Positions 7,355-14,679 of a stretch of 45,447 nucleotides of DNA are shown one piece after another. Source of the stretch: Dechloromonas sp. (GTDB taxonomy: Bacteria > Pseudomonadota > Gammaproteobacteria > Burkholderiales > Rhodocyclaceae); NCBI GenBank assembly GCA_016790815.1, contig JAEUOG010000050.1, forward strand, positions 1 through 45,447, written 5' to 3'. The notes below the pieces were generated by a model. The model was given only the letters and a program-made list of their open reading frames with translations. It did not search any database and was not told the origin of the DNA. Each line of letters starts with the position of its first letter. The first letter of the stretch is position 1. The position numbers and the translations under genes were made by a program.

Positions 7355-7843
7355 ATGCGCCTTTTTCTCCTGATTCTCGCCCTGTTTCTAAGTGCCTGCG
7401 GCAAGGAAGCGCCCAAGGCCAACATCAACATCGGCAGCATTGCCCCTACCTTCCAGACCTCCCGGGTCGATGGCGGGGCTGAGCATTTTCCCGCCGCCTA
7501 TTTCGGCAAGCCGCTGGTCGTCCGTTTCTGGGCCGACTGGTGCAAGTATTGCGAAGGCGAAATGAAGGCCATCGAAACGGTCTATCAGGCAAACAAGGGC
7601 AAGCTGCAGGTGCTGGCCATCAACGCCGGGCAGGACAAGGCAACGATCAACGCCTTCATCAAGAAGATCGGCGTCACCTACCCGGCGCTGCTCGATGAAA
7701 ACTCGGCCATCGCCCGCAGCTACGGCGTCGTTGGCCTGCCGACGACCTTCTTCATCGACGCCAAGGGCATCGTGCGCGGCAAGATCGTCGGCGAGGCCGA
7801 TGAGGCCACCTTCGCCCGCCACGTCCAGGAATTGCTGCAATGA
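7355..7843 (+). CDS. TlpA-like thioredoxin-fold lipoprotein
   Basis: The product (162 aa) has a lipoprotein signal with Cys15 in LSAC. A redoxin/TlpA domain follows with active site WCKYC (Cys63, Cys66) and the cis-Pro loop VGLPTTFFIDAKG. TlpA-type proteins reduce cysteines of copper chaperones such as SCO so they can load metal, which matches this neighbourhood. It starts two bases after the previous stop and overlaps the next start (ATGA). The exact electron donor is unknown; the polytopic Cys protein just upstream is a candidate. Confidence 0.9.
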   Translation: MRLFLLILALFLSACGKEAPKANINIGSIAPTFQTSRVDGGAEHFPAAYFGKPLVVRFWADWCKYCEGEMKAIETVYQANKGKLQVLAINAGQDKATINAFIKKIGVTYPALLDENSAIARSYGVVGLPTTFFIDAKGIVRGKIVGEADEATFARHVQELLQ

Positions 7844-8022
7844 GCGAGAACCGCGCCTGCGACCTGTGCAGCCTCGACGTCGGGATCAAGCCCTTCGTCC
7901 TGAACACGCCGGAGAAGCAGTACCAGTTCTGCTGCGAGGGTTGCCGGGGAATTTATGAGATGTTGCATGACATCAAGGAAACGCCGGTTCAAAATAGCCA
8001 GAATGCAGACAAGAAATCCTGA
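7840..8022 (+). CDS. free-standing heavy-metal-binding domain, like the N-terminus of CcoI/FixI ATPases
   Basis: This 60-residue protein has the pattern CDLCSLDVG then FCCEGCRGIYEML. That is the cysteine module found at the N-terminus of CcoI/FixI copper ATPases (I recall it as Pfam ATPase-cat_bd, PF12156). In those enzymes it is fused to the ATPase; here it is a separate protein encoded two genes upstream of the ATPase. Five cysteines in this arrangement should bind Cu or Zn. It overlaps the TlpA-like gene by four bases and has no signal peptide, so it should be cytoplasmic and could hand copper to the ATPase. Confidence 0.8.
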   Translation: MSENRACDLCSLDVGIKPFVLNTPEKQYQFCCEGCRGIYEMLHDIKETPVQNSQNADKKS

Positions 8023-8034
8023 AAGGAAACGACC

Positions 8035-8412
8035 ATGATGACCGAAGAAATGATGAAGAACATGCCGCACATGATGAGTCAGGCCGGCCACATGATGAGC
8101 AAGCCGATGGCCACCGGCGCGATGATGGCGGGCGCCGGCTTTGCCGCCGGCAAGGGCCTGCTCGGCGGCGCCCTGCTACGCAATCCGCTGGCCCTGCTGG
8201 CCGTCGGCGCGGCGGGCGGGATTGCGGCCGGTTTCCTGTTCTTCAAGTATCAGAAGGAAATCGTCGAAGGTCTGTCCAAGGCGACCGGCATGGGCAAGGA
8301 TTTCGCGCTGCACCAGAAGGAAAACCTGAACGACCTGATGGCCGAAGCTGAGGACAAGCTCGCCGGCAATCCGCCGCCGGCCGCAGCGGCCAGCGAAACC
8401 CCGGCTGCCTGA
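8035..8412 (+). CDS. methionine-rich small membrane protein (125 aa)
   Basis: Twelve of the first 31 residues are Met, with His12 and His19, in MM and MxxM spacings (MMTEEMMKNM, HMMSQAGHMMS). This resembles the Met clusters that bind Cu(I) in CopA/PcoA-type proteins and CTR transporters. A glycine/alanine-rich hydrophobic region follows (about residues 34-76), probably one or two membrane helices. A charged helix and a Pro/Ala-rich tail end the protein. AAAGGAAAC precedes the ATG. No family recognised. Copper capture or delivery at the membrane is inferred from composition and neighbours. Confidence 0.75.
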   Translation: MMTEEMMKNMPHMMSQAGHMMSKPMATGAMMAGAGFAAGKGLLGGALLRNPLALLAVGAAGGIAAGFLFFKYQKEIVEGLSKATGMGKDFALHQKENLNDLMAEAEDKLAGNPPPAAAASETPAA

Positions 8413-8422
8413 CGGAGGCCGC

Positions 8423-9019
8423 ATGACGCAAACCGCCGAACTGGCGCAACGCATCGTCGTTCTGCACCGCGAGCCGGGCTATCTGCGCCTCGAACTGCCG
8501 GCCGAAATCTGCGGCGAGACCGCCGTGGTCGCCCTCGAAGAGGGCATGAAATCTCTGGCCGGATTGAGCAGTGCTGCGGTCGACCGTGGCTGGAAGCGGA
8601 TTTCCATCCGCTTCGATGCGCTGATTTTAAGCACGTCCGAGGTCGCCCGCCACCTGTTCAGCCTGCTGCCCGGCCTGCCGCTGGATGCAGCACCGGCTGC
8701 AGAGCCGGAAGTCGCCCCGTCCTTAGACCTGAATAACGGCTTGCAGCCGCTGCTCGACAAGCTCAAGGCAATGATCATTCCGGTCGAGCCGCCGCCCGAA
8801 GGTTCGCTGCAGGCCCGTTTCCAGCCGATGGTCGAAAGCGCCCTGACCGAGAAGGCAATCACAAATTTCTTCAACGACATCGTCGCTTTCTACCTGATCC
8901 GCGTGCATTGGGACCTGATCACCAAGCGCTGGCTGCAAAATCCGGTGGCCAACAGCAATGCCTGGCTGACGGTGTTCTACCTCGTCTTCCTGCTCGTCCG
9001 CTACCGCAAAACCAAATGA
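8423..9019 (+). CDS. hypothetical protein with HMA-like N-terminus (198 aa)
   Basis: The first 75 residues (HREPGYLRLELPAE, then WKRISIRFDALILS) have the beta-alpha-beta rhythm of a heavy-metal-associated domain but lack the CxxC pair. This resembles the degenerate HMA region at the start of the next gene's product. A Pro/Ala linker and a C-terminal region with one or two hydrophobic stretches (AWLTVFYLVFLLVRY) suggest membrane attachment. It overlaps the ATPase start by four bases (ATGA). It may be a partner or docking subunit of the ATPase; no named family can be assigned with confidence. Confidence 0.65.
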   Translation: MTQTAELAQRIVVLHREPGYLRLELPAEICGETAVVALEEGMKSLAGLSSAAVDRGWKRISIRFDALILSTSEVARHLFSLLPGLPLDAAPAAEPEVAPSLDLNNGLQPLLDKLKAMIIPVEPPPEGSLQARFQPMVESALTEKAITNFFNDIVAFYLIRVHWDLITKRWLQNPVANSNAWLTVFYLVFLLVRYRKTK

Positions 9020-11448
9020 CTCCCAAGCATTTCCGGATCGCCCACCGCCTGCGCCGCCGCCTTCGGGTGCTGGCGCCCGCGCTCGAAAAAGAGCAGGAGC
9101 GGTGCTACATCCTGGAAATCCTGCTGCGCAAGCATCCGGCCATCAAGGAGGTACGCATCGTCGCCGACATCGGTTCGCTGGTCGTCGAATACGACCCCGC
9201 GGCCTTGCCGGAAGAGCGGCTGCTGGCGACGCTGGACGCCGTGCTCGGCAACCTGATCGCCGCGCCGAAAGCGGCGCCGGTCGTTGCCGCGCCGGTCGAC
9301 GGCCCGGTGCAGGAATGTTCGCTGGCCATCGAAGGCATGAGCTGCGCCTCCTGCGCCCTGCTGATCGAAATGAAGCTCAAGCGCGACCCGCGCGTGCGCT
9401 ACGCCTCGGTCAACTTCGCTGCCGAGACGGTGACGGTCAATGGCGTCATCGACCGCGAAGCGGTGTCGAAAGTCGTCGGCGCGCTGGGTTACTCAACGCG
9501 GCCGATGGACACGCTGAGCCAGCGCCGGCTGATCGTCGAGCGTGAAAAAGAGCGCGTCGAGGAAGCCAAGAAGCGTTTCATCCAGGCAGCCATCCTGACC
9601 GTGCCGGTGATGATTTCCGGCATGGCCATGCATCGCTCGCCGGCTTTGCGCGTCATGGAGTTCGCCCTGTCGTCGGCCATCCTCTTCGGCAGCAGCAACA
9701 GCATTTTCCGCAAGGCCTGGATGCTGGCCAAGCAGGGCGAGGCCAACATGGACACGCTGATCGCCATCGGCGCCGGCGCCGCCTGGGCCTACAGCATTCC
9801 CGGCGTGCTGAAGATGCACCACCACGTCTATTTTGAGTCGGCCGCCGGCATCTGCACCTTCGTGTTGCTCGGCCGCTACATGGAAGAACGCGCTAAGGGC
9901 AAGGCAGGCGAGGCAATCCGCAAGCTGATCGAACTGCAGCCGGAAACGGCACTGCGCATCGAGGCCGACGGCACCGAATTCGAAGTGGCCATCGACGACG
10001 TGCAGATCGGCGACCGCCTGCGCGTGCGGGCCGGCGACAAGATTCCGACCGACGGCTGCGTGCTCGAAGGCGCTTCCTCGATCGATGAAGCGATGATTAC
10101 CGGCGAATCTCTGCCGGTGGCCAAAACCACCGGCGACAAGGTGATCGGCGGCTGCCTGAACGGCAACGGCAGCTTTGTCATGACCGTGACCGCGGTTGGC
10201 GGCGACACCGTCCTCTCTGGCATCGTCAAGCTGGTCGACCAGGCGCAGGGCAGCAAGCTGCCGGTGCAGAAACTGGCCGACCGCATTTCGGCCCGCTTCG
10301 TGCCGGCTGTCGGCGGCATTGCCGCGCTGACCTTTGGCGGCTGGGCCATGGCCGGCGCCCCGGTGTCCGCAGCACTGGCCCATTCGGTCGCCGTGCTGCT
10401 CATCGCCTGCCCCTGCGCCCTCGGGCTGGCCACGCCGACTGCCATCATGGTCGGTACCGGCCAGGCCGCCAAGCGCGGCATCTACATCCGCAACGGCGAA
10501 GCGCTCGAAACGGCGGCCAAGCTGACCACCATCGTTTTCGACAAGACCGGCACGATCACCGAAGGCAAGCCGGTCGTCACCGACACCTTCATCCTACCTG
10601 GCATCGACGAAGCCCGACTGGCCGGCCTGATCGGCGCTGCCGAAGCGGGTTCCGAGCATTTCCTGGCGCGCGCCCTGGCCGAGTGGAGCAAGCCACGCCG
10701 GAAAGACACGCTGGCCGCCGAATCCTTTGCCGCCCACCCGGGGCGCGGCGTCACGGCGCAGGTCGATGGGCTGGACATCGTCATCGGCAACGCCGCCTTG
10801 CTCGACGAAATGGGCATTGCCTGCGCGCCGCTGGCCGATGAAGCGCACCGCCTGGCCGAACAGGGCAAGACGCCGGTCTTTGCTGCGGTCGACGGCCAAC
10901 CGGTGGCCATTTTTGCCATTGCAGACCAGGCCCGCCAAGGCGCCCGGGAAGCCATCGCCCTGCTCCATCACCTCGGCCTAAAAACCGTGATGGCGACCGG
11001 CGACCTGGAAGCCGTCGCCAGCCACGTCGCCCGCGAAGTCGGCATCGACCATGTACTGGCCCGCTGCACCCCGGCCGACAAGCTGGCCGCCATTCGCCAG
11101 CTGCAGGAAGCCGGCGAAAAGGTCGGCATGATCGGCGACGGCATCAACGACGCGCCGGCCCTGGCCGCCGCCGACGTCGGTTTCGCCATCGGTGGCGGCG
11201 CCGACATCGCCGTCGAATCGGCCGACATCACGCTGGTCGGCGGCGATATCGCCCGTGTTGCAGCCGGCATCGACCTGTCGCGGCGGACCATGGCGATCAT
11301 TCGCCAGAACCTGTTCTGGGCGCTCGGCTACAACGTCATCGCCATCCCCGTCGCCGCCGCCGGCCGGCTCAACCCGATGATCGCTGCGGCAGCGATGGCG
11401 ATGAGCTCGACCTCGGTTGTTGCCAACTCCCTGCGCCTGCAACGGTGA
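9016..11448 (+). CDS. P1B-type copper-translocating ATPase (CopA/CcoI group)
   Basis: The 810-residue pump exports Cu(I) from the cytoplasm. Order of domains: a degenerate HMA-like region without cysteines (about 1-80), an HMA domain with GMSCASC near residue 107, and membrane helices with CPC near residue 465. Then come the phosphorylation site DKTGTITEGKP near 509, and GDGINDAPALAAADVG with the final helices FWALGYN and AMSSTSVVANS. TGES is present. One oddity: the nucleotide-binding HP dipeptide normally read as SEHPLA is SEHFLA here (His near 548), so the Pro is missing. Full length otherwise. Genes for copper chaperones on both sides suggest it loads a periplasmic cuproenzyme instead of conferring resistance. 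Confidence 0.92.
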   Translation: MTPKHFRIAHRLRRRLRVLAPALEKEQERCYILEILLRKHPAIKEVRIVADIGSLVVEYDPAALPEERLLATLDAVLGNLIAAPKAAPVVAAPVDGPVQECSLAIEGMSCASCALLIEMKLKRDPRVRYASVNFAAETVTVNGVIDREAVSKVVGALGYSTRPMDTLSQRRLIVEREKERVEEAKKRFIQAAILTVPVMISGMAMHRSPALRVMEFALSSAILFGSSNSIFRKAWMLAKQGEANMDTLIAIGAGAAWAYSIPGVLKMHHHVYFESAAGICTFVLLGRYMEERAKGKAGEAIRKLIELQPETALRIEADGTEFEVAIDDVQIGDRLRVRAGDKIPTDGCVLEGASSIDEAMITGESLPVAKTTGDKVIGGCLNGNGSFVMTVTAVGGDTVLSGIVKLVDQAQGSKLPVQKLADRISARFVPAVGGIAALTFGGWAMAGAPVSAALAHSVAVLLIACPCALGLATPTAIMVGTGQAAKRGIYIRNGEALETAAKLTTIVFDKTGTITEGKPVVTDTFILPGIDEARLAGLIGAAEAGSEHFLARALAEWSKPRRKDTLAAESFAAHPGRGVTAQVDGLDIVIGNAALLDEMGIACAPLADEAHRLAEQGKTPVFAAVDGQPVAIFAIADQARQGAREAIALLHHLGLKTVMATGDLEAVASHVAREVGIDHVLARCTPADKLAAIRQLQEAGEKVGMIGDGINDAPALAAADVGFAIGGGADIAVESADITLVGGDIARVAAGIDLSRRTMAIIRQNLFWALGYNVIAIPVAAAGRLNPMIAAAAMAMSSTSVVANSLRLQR

Positions 11449-11449
11449 A

Positions 11450-11487
11450 TATTTCAATTTTGGCCGTTTTTTACGGTTGACCGTAGC
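11450..11487 (-). repeat. dispersed element, copy 3 (between ATPase and TauE/SafE genes)
   Basis: Full-length reverse copy: TATTTCAATTTTGGCC, then the T-run, then ACGGTTGACCGTAGC. It occupies nearly all of the 48-base gap between the two genes. Confidence 0.85.
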
Positions 11488-11496
11488 AAGGCACTC

Positions 11497-12198
11497 ATGG
11501 ACCACAGCCAGCACCACGCCATCGCCGAGTTTTCCTACATGCTCGCCTTCATGACCGGCCTGCTCGGCAGTGGCCATTGCCTGGGCATGTGCGGCGGGCT
11601 GGTTTCCGGATTCTTCATGAAGCTGGGCGCCAAGGGCGTCTGGCCGTATCTGGCCTATCACGGGGCGCGGGTCGGCATCTACACGGTCGTTGGCCTGATT
11701 GCCGCGGCGATTGGTGCAGTGCTCATTTCCACTGGCCAGTTCGGCAAGCTGCAGGGCGTGCTGCAGATCGTTGCCGGTATCGTCGTCATCCTGCTCGGTC
11801 TCGATCTGCTCGGCGTCTCGCCCTTCCGCAACCGCCTCGGTTTCGCGCCCATCGCCTGGCTACGCAAACAATTCATGCTGGCTGTTCAGAAAGGCCCGGT
11901 GGTCGGCGCGCTGATCGGCGGTGCCATCAACGGCCTGATGCCGTGCTCAATGACCATGGCGATGGCCGTCAAGGCCACCACGGCGCCTTCGGTGCTGGAA
12001 GGTGGCCTGCTGATGCTGGCCTTCGGTGCCGGCACCCTGCCCTCGATGCTGTCGGCTTCCTTCCTGTTTGGCAAGCTCGGCCCGAAACTGCGTGGCTGGC
12101 TGCTCAAAGGCGCTGCGCTGTTCGTTATCGCGCTGGGCGTATCGACGCTCTGGCAGGGCATCCGTTACTACGCCGTGATGAACAAGCTGCTCGGCTGA
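11497..12198 (+). CDS. TauE/SafE (UreH/DsbD-like) family membrane protein
   Basis: The 233-residue protein has six predicted helices. It carries the family's paired motifs, GSGHCLGMCGG at residues 25-34 and NGLMPCSM near 146-153, whose Cys residues lie in or near the membrane. Proteins of this type are commonly encoded beside CcoI/FixI ATPases and SCO genes in betaproteobacteria and are thought to move copper or electrons. A His-rich N-terminus (MDHSQHH) could add metal ligands. It is separated from the ATPase only by a repeat copy and from NosL by about 80 bases that contain a new regulatory site. Annotation as a sulfite exporter would be misleading here. Confidence 0.85.
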   Translation: MDHSQHHAIAEFSYMLAFMTGLLGSGHCLGMCGGLVSGFFMKLGAKGVWPYLAYHGARVGIYTVVGLIAAAIGAVLISTGQFGKLQGVLQIVAGIVVILLGLDLLGVSPFRNRLGFAPIAWLRKQFMLAVQKGPVVGALIGGAINGLMPCSMTMAMAVKATTAPSVLEGGLLMLAFGAGTLPSMLSASFLFGKLGPKLRGWLLKGAALFVIALGVSTLWQGIRYYAVMNKLLG

Positions 12199-12199
12199 G

Positions 12200-12216
12200 T
12201 GCGACACTATGTCGCA
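12200..12216 (+). promoter_or_regulatory. RegA/PrrA/RegR-like box upstream of nosL genes
   Basis: TGCGACA-CTA-TGTCGCA is a perfect 7-bp inverted repeat containing GCGAC-N5-GTCGC. It lies just upstream of a possible -35 TTGGCA (12220). The site at 3378 has the same layout and shares TATGTCGCA apart from one base. Probable operator for the nosL pair. Confidence 0.55.
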
Positions 12217-12278
12217 GGCTTGGCACATCACCGGGCGCTAATATTGAATGGCTAACAAACAATGAAAGGGAGAGCAAA

Positions 12279-12884
12279 ATGAAACGCCGTGACCTTCTCA
12301 AACTATCCGCCCTGTCCGGCCTCGCCACAGTCTCTGCACAGGCCGGGGCCAATACCGCCTGCGCTACCGACGGCACGCCGAACCAGTTCATTCCCAAGAA
12401 AGCGGCCGACGCCAAGCCGCTGGAAAACGAATTCGAGAAATACCCGAAGTGCCCGTATTGCGGCATGGATCGCAAGGAGCATCACCGTGCCCGCATGCTG
12501 GTCCAGTACGCCGATGATCTGAGCGATGGCGTCTGCTCCATCCACTGCCTGGCACTCAGCCTGGGCGTCAATATCGACCGCGAACCGAAGAACATCTGGG
12601 GCCCGGATTACGGTTCGACCGTCGAACCGCGTCCGCTGCTTCCGGTCGACAATCTGACCTACCTGATCGGTGCCGATCTCAAACATGCAATGACCAAGAA
12701 AAGCAAGCATTCCTTCGCCTCGGCCGACATTGCCAAGGAATTCCAAGCCAAGCATGGTGGCACACTGGGCAATTTCAACGATGCCTTGCGTGAAAGCTAT
12801 CTCGGCATGGCCGACGACGTGAGCATGATTCGCAAGAACCGCGAAGAACGCCGCAAGCGTGCCGCAGAAATGAAGAAGGGCTAA
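12279..12884 (+). CDS. NosL family copper-binding protein 1 (Tat-type signal)
   Basis: NosL proteins bind Cu(I) and support assembly of nitrous-oxide reductase or related copper enzymes. The product (201 aa) starts MKRRDLLKLS, a twin-arginine-like signal with no lipobox, followed by the diagnostic CPYCGM (Cys58, Cys61, Met63). A second Cys region is DGVCSIHCLAL. GGGAGAG precedes the ATG. The next nosL starts on the last base of its stop codon. No nosZ is in the window, so the recipient enzyme is unknown; the link to copper is strong, the link to denitrification is inference. Confidence 0.88.
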   Translation: MKRRDLLKLSALSGLATVSAQAGANTACATDGTPNQFIPKKAADAKPLENEFEKYPKCPYCGMDRKEHHRARMLVQYADDLSDGVCSIHCLALSLGVNIDREPKNIWGPDYGSTVEPRPLLPVDNLTYLIGADLKHAMTKKSKHSFASADIAKEFQAKHGGTLGNFNDALRESYLGMADDVSMIRKNREERRKRAAEMKKG

Positions 12885-13366
12885 TGAAACGCCGCGCCCT
12901 TCTCGGCCTCGGGCTGGCGCTCTGCGCCAGCCTGGCCTTTGCCCAGGCCGTGCCCAAACCCGGCGCCAAGGATCTATGCCCGGTGTGCGGCATGCTGGTA
13001 TCCAAGTACACGAACTGGGTAGCTGTCGTTACCTGGAAGGATGGTCACGCCCATTTCTTCGACGGTGCCAAGGACATGTTCAAGTTCCTGCACGACCTGC
13101 CCAAGTACGCGCCGAATCATCGCAAGGAAGACATTGCCGGCATCTTCGTCACCGATTTCTACAATCTGGAACGGATCGATGCACGCAAGGCGCTGTTCGT
13201 CATCGGCTCCGACGTTCTCGGCCCGATGGGCCATGAACTCGTGCCGCTGGCCAGCAAGGTCGATGCCGATGATTTCCTGAAGGACCACAAGGGCAAACGA
13301 ATCATCGCCTTCGACCGCGTCACAGCCAATATTCCGGTCGCCCTGGACTCGGGCAAGTTCGACTGA
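12884..13366 (+). CDS. NosL family copper-binding protein 2
   Basis: The second NosL-type protein (160 aa) has a Sec signal (MKRRALLGLGLALCASLAFA, cleavage likely after AFA) and CPVCGM at residues 32-37. The family core DGAKDMFKFL follows, with FVTDFYNLERIDARKA further on. It lacks the lipid-attachment Cys typical of NosL lipoproteins and lacks the extra Cys pair of its neighbour, so the two are not simple duplicates. The 1-base overlap TAATG couples their translation. It ends the copper cluster; trmA follows after 145 bases without a shared signal. Confidence 0.88.
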   Translation: MKRRALLGLGLALCASLAFAQAVPKPGAKDLCPVCGMLVSKYTNWVAVVTWKDGHAHFFDGAKDMFKFLHDLPKYAPNHRKEDIAGIFVTDFYNLERIDARKALFVIGSDVLGPMGHELVPLASKVDADDFLKDHKGKRIIAFDRVTANIPVALDSGKFD

Positions 13367-13511
13367 TTCATCCGAAGGCGGCGGGGTGGCATGCCCCGCC
13401 CGGATTTGCCAGCAATACTCCCCTAAGTATCCAGACCGGCGTATATTTCGCCCTCCGTCAGTGGCCGCAGCGCATTTTTCGGCCCGAAACAGCATCAAAC
13501 CGCGTCAAACC

Positions 13512-14600
13512 ATGCCACTTCCAATATTCGACCCGGCCGGCTACCCGGCCCAGCTTGCCAGCAAATTCGCCCATTTCGAGCAGACCTTTGCCGCGCTCGG
13601 CGTGGCCAATACCGTTGCCCACGCCTCGACGCCGCTGCACTACCGTCTGCGCGCCGAGTTCCGCATCTGGCACGACGGCGACCGCCTCGACTACGCGATG
13701 TTCGACCCGGAAGACCCCAAGGTGCCGATCACGCTCGACACCTTCCCGCCCGCCGCCGAATCCATCTGCGCATTGATGCCGCGCCTGCGCGACCGCCTTG
13801 CCATCAGCCCTACCCTGCGCCGCAGCCTGTTTCAGGCCGATTTTCTCGCCACGCTGAGTGGGGACATGCTGGTCACGCTGATTTATCACCGTAACCTCGA
13901 CGAAGCCTGGGAAACCGCCGCCCGCGAGCTTGCCGGCGAACTCGGCATCCGCATCATCGGCCGCAGCCGGGGGCAAAAGCTGGCGCTCGACCGTGACTGG
14001 GTGCTCGAAGAATTCGAACTCAACGGCCGCCAGCTGCGCTACCAGCAGGTCGAAGGCAGCTTCACCCAACCCAACGGCGGCGTAAACCGCCAGATGCTCG
14101 GCTGGGCCTGCCAGCAGGCTGCCGGTATTGGCGGCGACCTGGTCGAGCTGTATTGCGGCAACGGCAATTTCACCATCGCGCTGGCCCCGCTGTTCGACAA
14201 GGTGCTCGCCACCGAAGTCAGCAAATCCTCCGTCCATGCCGCGCAATACAACCTCGCCGCCAACAACGTTGAAAACGTCGCCATCGCCCGCATGTCGAGC
14301 GAAGAGTTCAGCGATGCCCTGTCCGGCCGCGAAACCTTCACGCGCCTCAAGGACATCGACCTCGAACCCTTCCGCCACGCCACGCTCTTCGTCGACCCGC
14401 CGCGCAGCGGGTTGGATGCCGTGACGCTCGACCTGGCGCGCGGCTTCGACCGCATCCTGTACATCTCCTGCAACCAGCAGACCCTGTTCGAGAACGTCAC
14501 CGCCCTGCAGGACACCCACCTGATCGCCGCCTCGGCGGTTTTCGACCAGTTCCCCTACACGCACCATCTGGAGTGCGGCCTGCTGCTCACGCGGCGCTAA
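13512..14600 (+). CDS. trmA: tRNA (uracil-5-)-methyltransferase TrmA
   Basis: TrmA makes 5-methyluridine at tRNA position 54. The 362-residue product matches the usual length (about 366). It shows QPNGGVNRQML, the SAM site ELYCGNGNFTIALA, FVDPPRSGLD, and the nucleophile region ILYISCNQQTL with its catalytic Cys, plus a C-terminal FPYTHHLECGLLL. The ATG at 13512 gives MPLPIFDPAGY; the frame is open further upstream, but those codons do not look like TrmA. A DEAD-box helicase gene follows on the same strand. Confidence 0.93.
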   Translation: MPLPIFDPAGYPAQLASKFAHFEQTFAALGVANTVAHASTPLHYRLRAEFRIWHDGDRLDYAMFDPEDPKVPITLDTFPPAAESICALMPRLRDRLAISPTLRRSLFQADFLATLSGDMLVTLIYHRNLDEAWETAARELAGELGIRIIGRSRGQKLALDRDWVLEEFELNGRQLRYQQVEGSFTQPNGGVNRQMLGWACQQAAGIGGDLVELYCGNGNFTIALAPLFDKVLATEVSKSSVHAAQYNLAANNVENVAIARMSSEEFSDALSGRETFTRLKDIDLEPFRHATLFVDPPRSGLDAVTLDLARGFDRILYISCNQQTLFENVTALQDTHLIAASAVFDQFPYTHHLECGLLLTRR

Positions 14601-14679
14601 GCGGATTGCACCCCGCCGCGATCAGTGCGGCGGGTTAAACTCGCTCCTCTGCTGACCACGCGTTTTCCCCTCCCCGCCC

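Noticed and set aside
13458-14567. 369-codon minus-strand open frame opposite trmA
   Set aside because: It mirrors the trmA frame, has no recognisable motif, and trmA is intact on the other strand.
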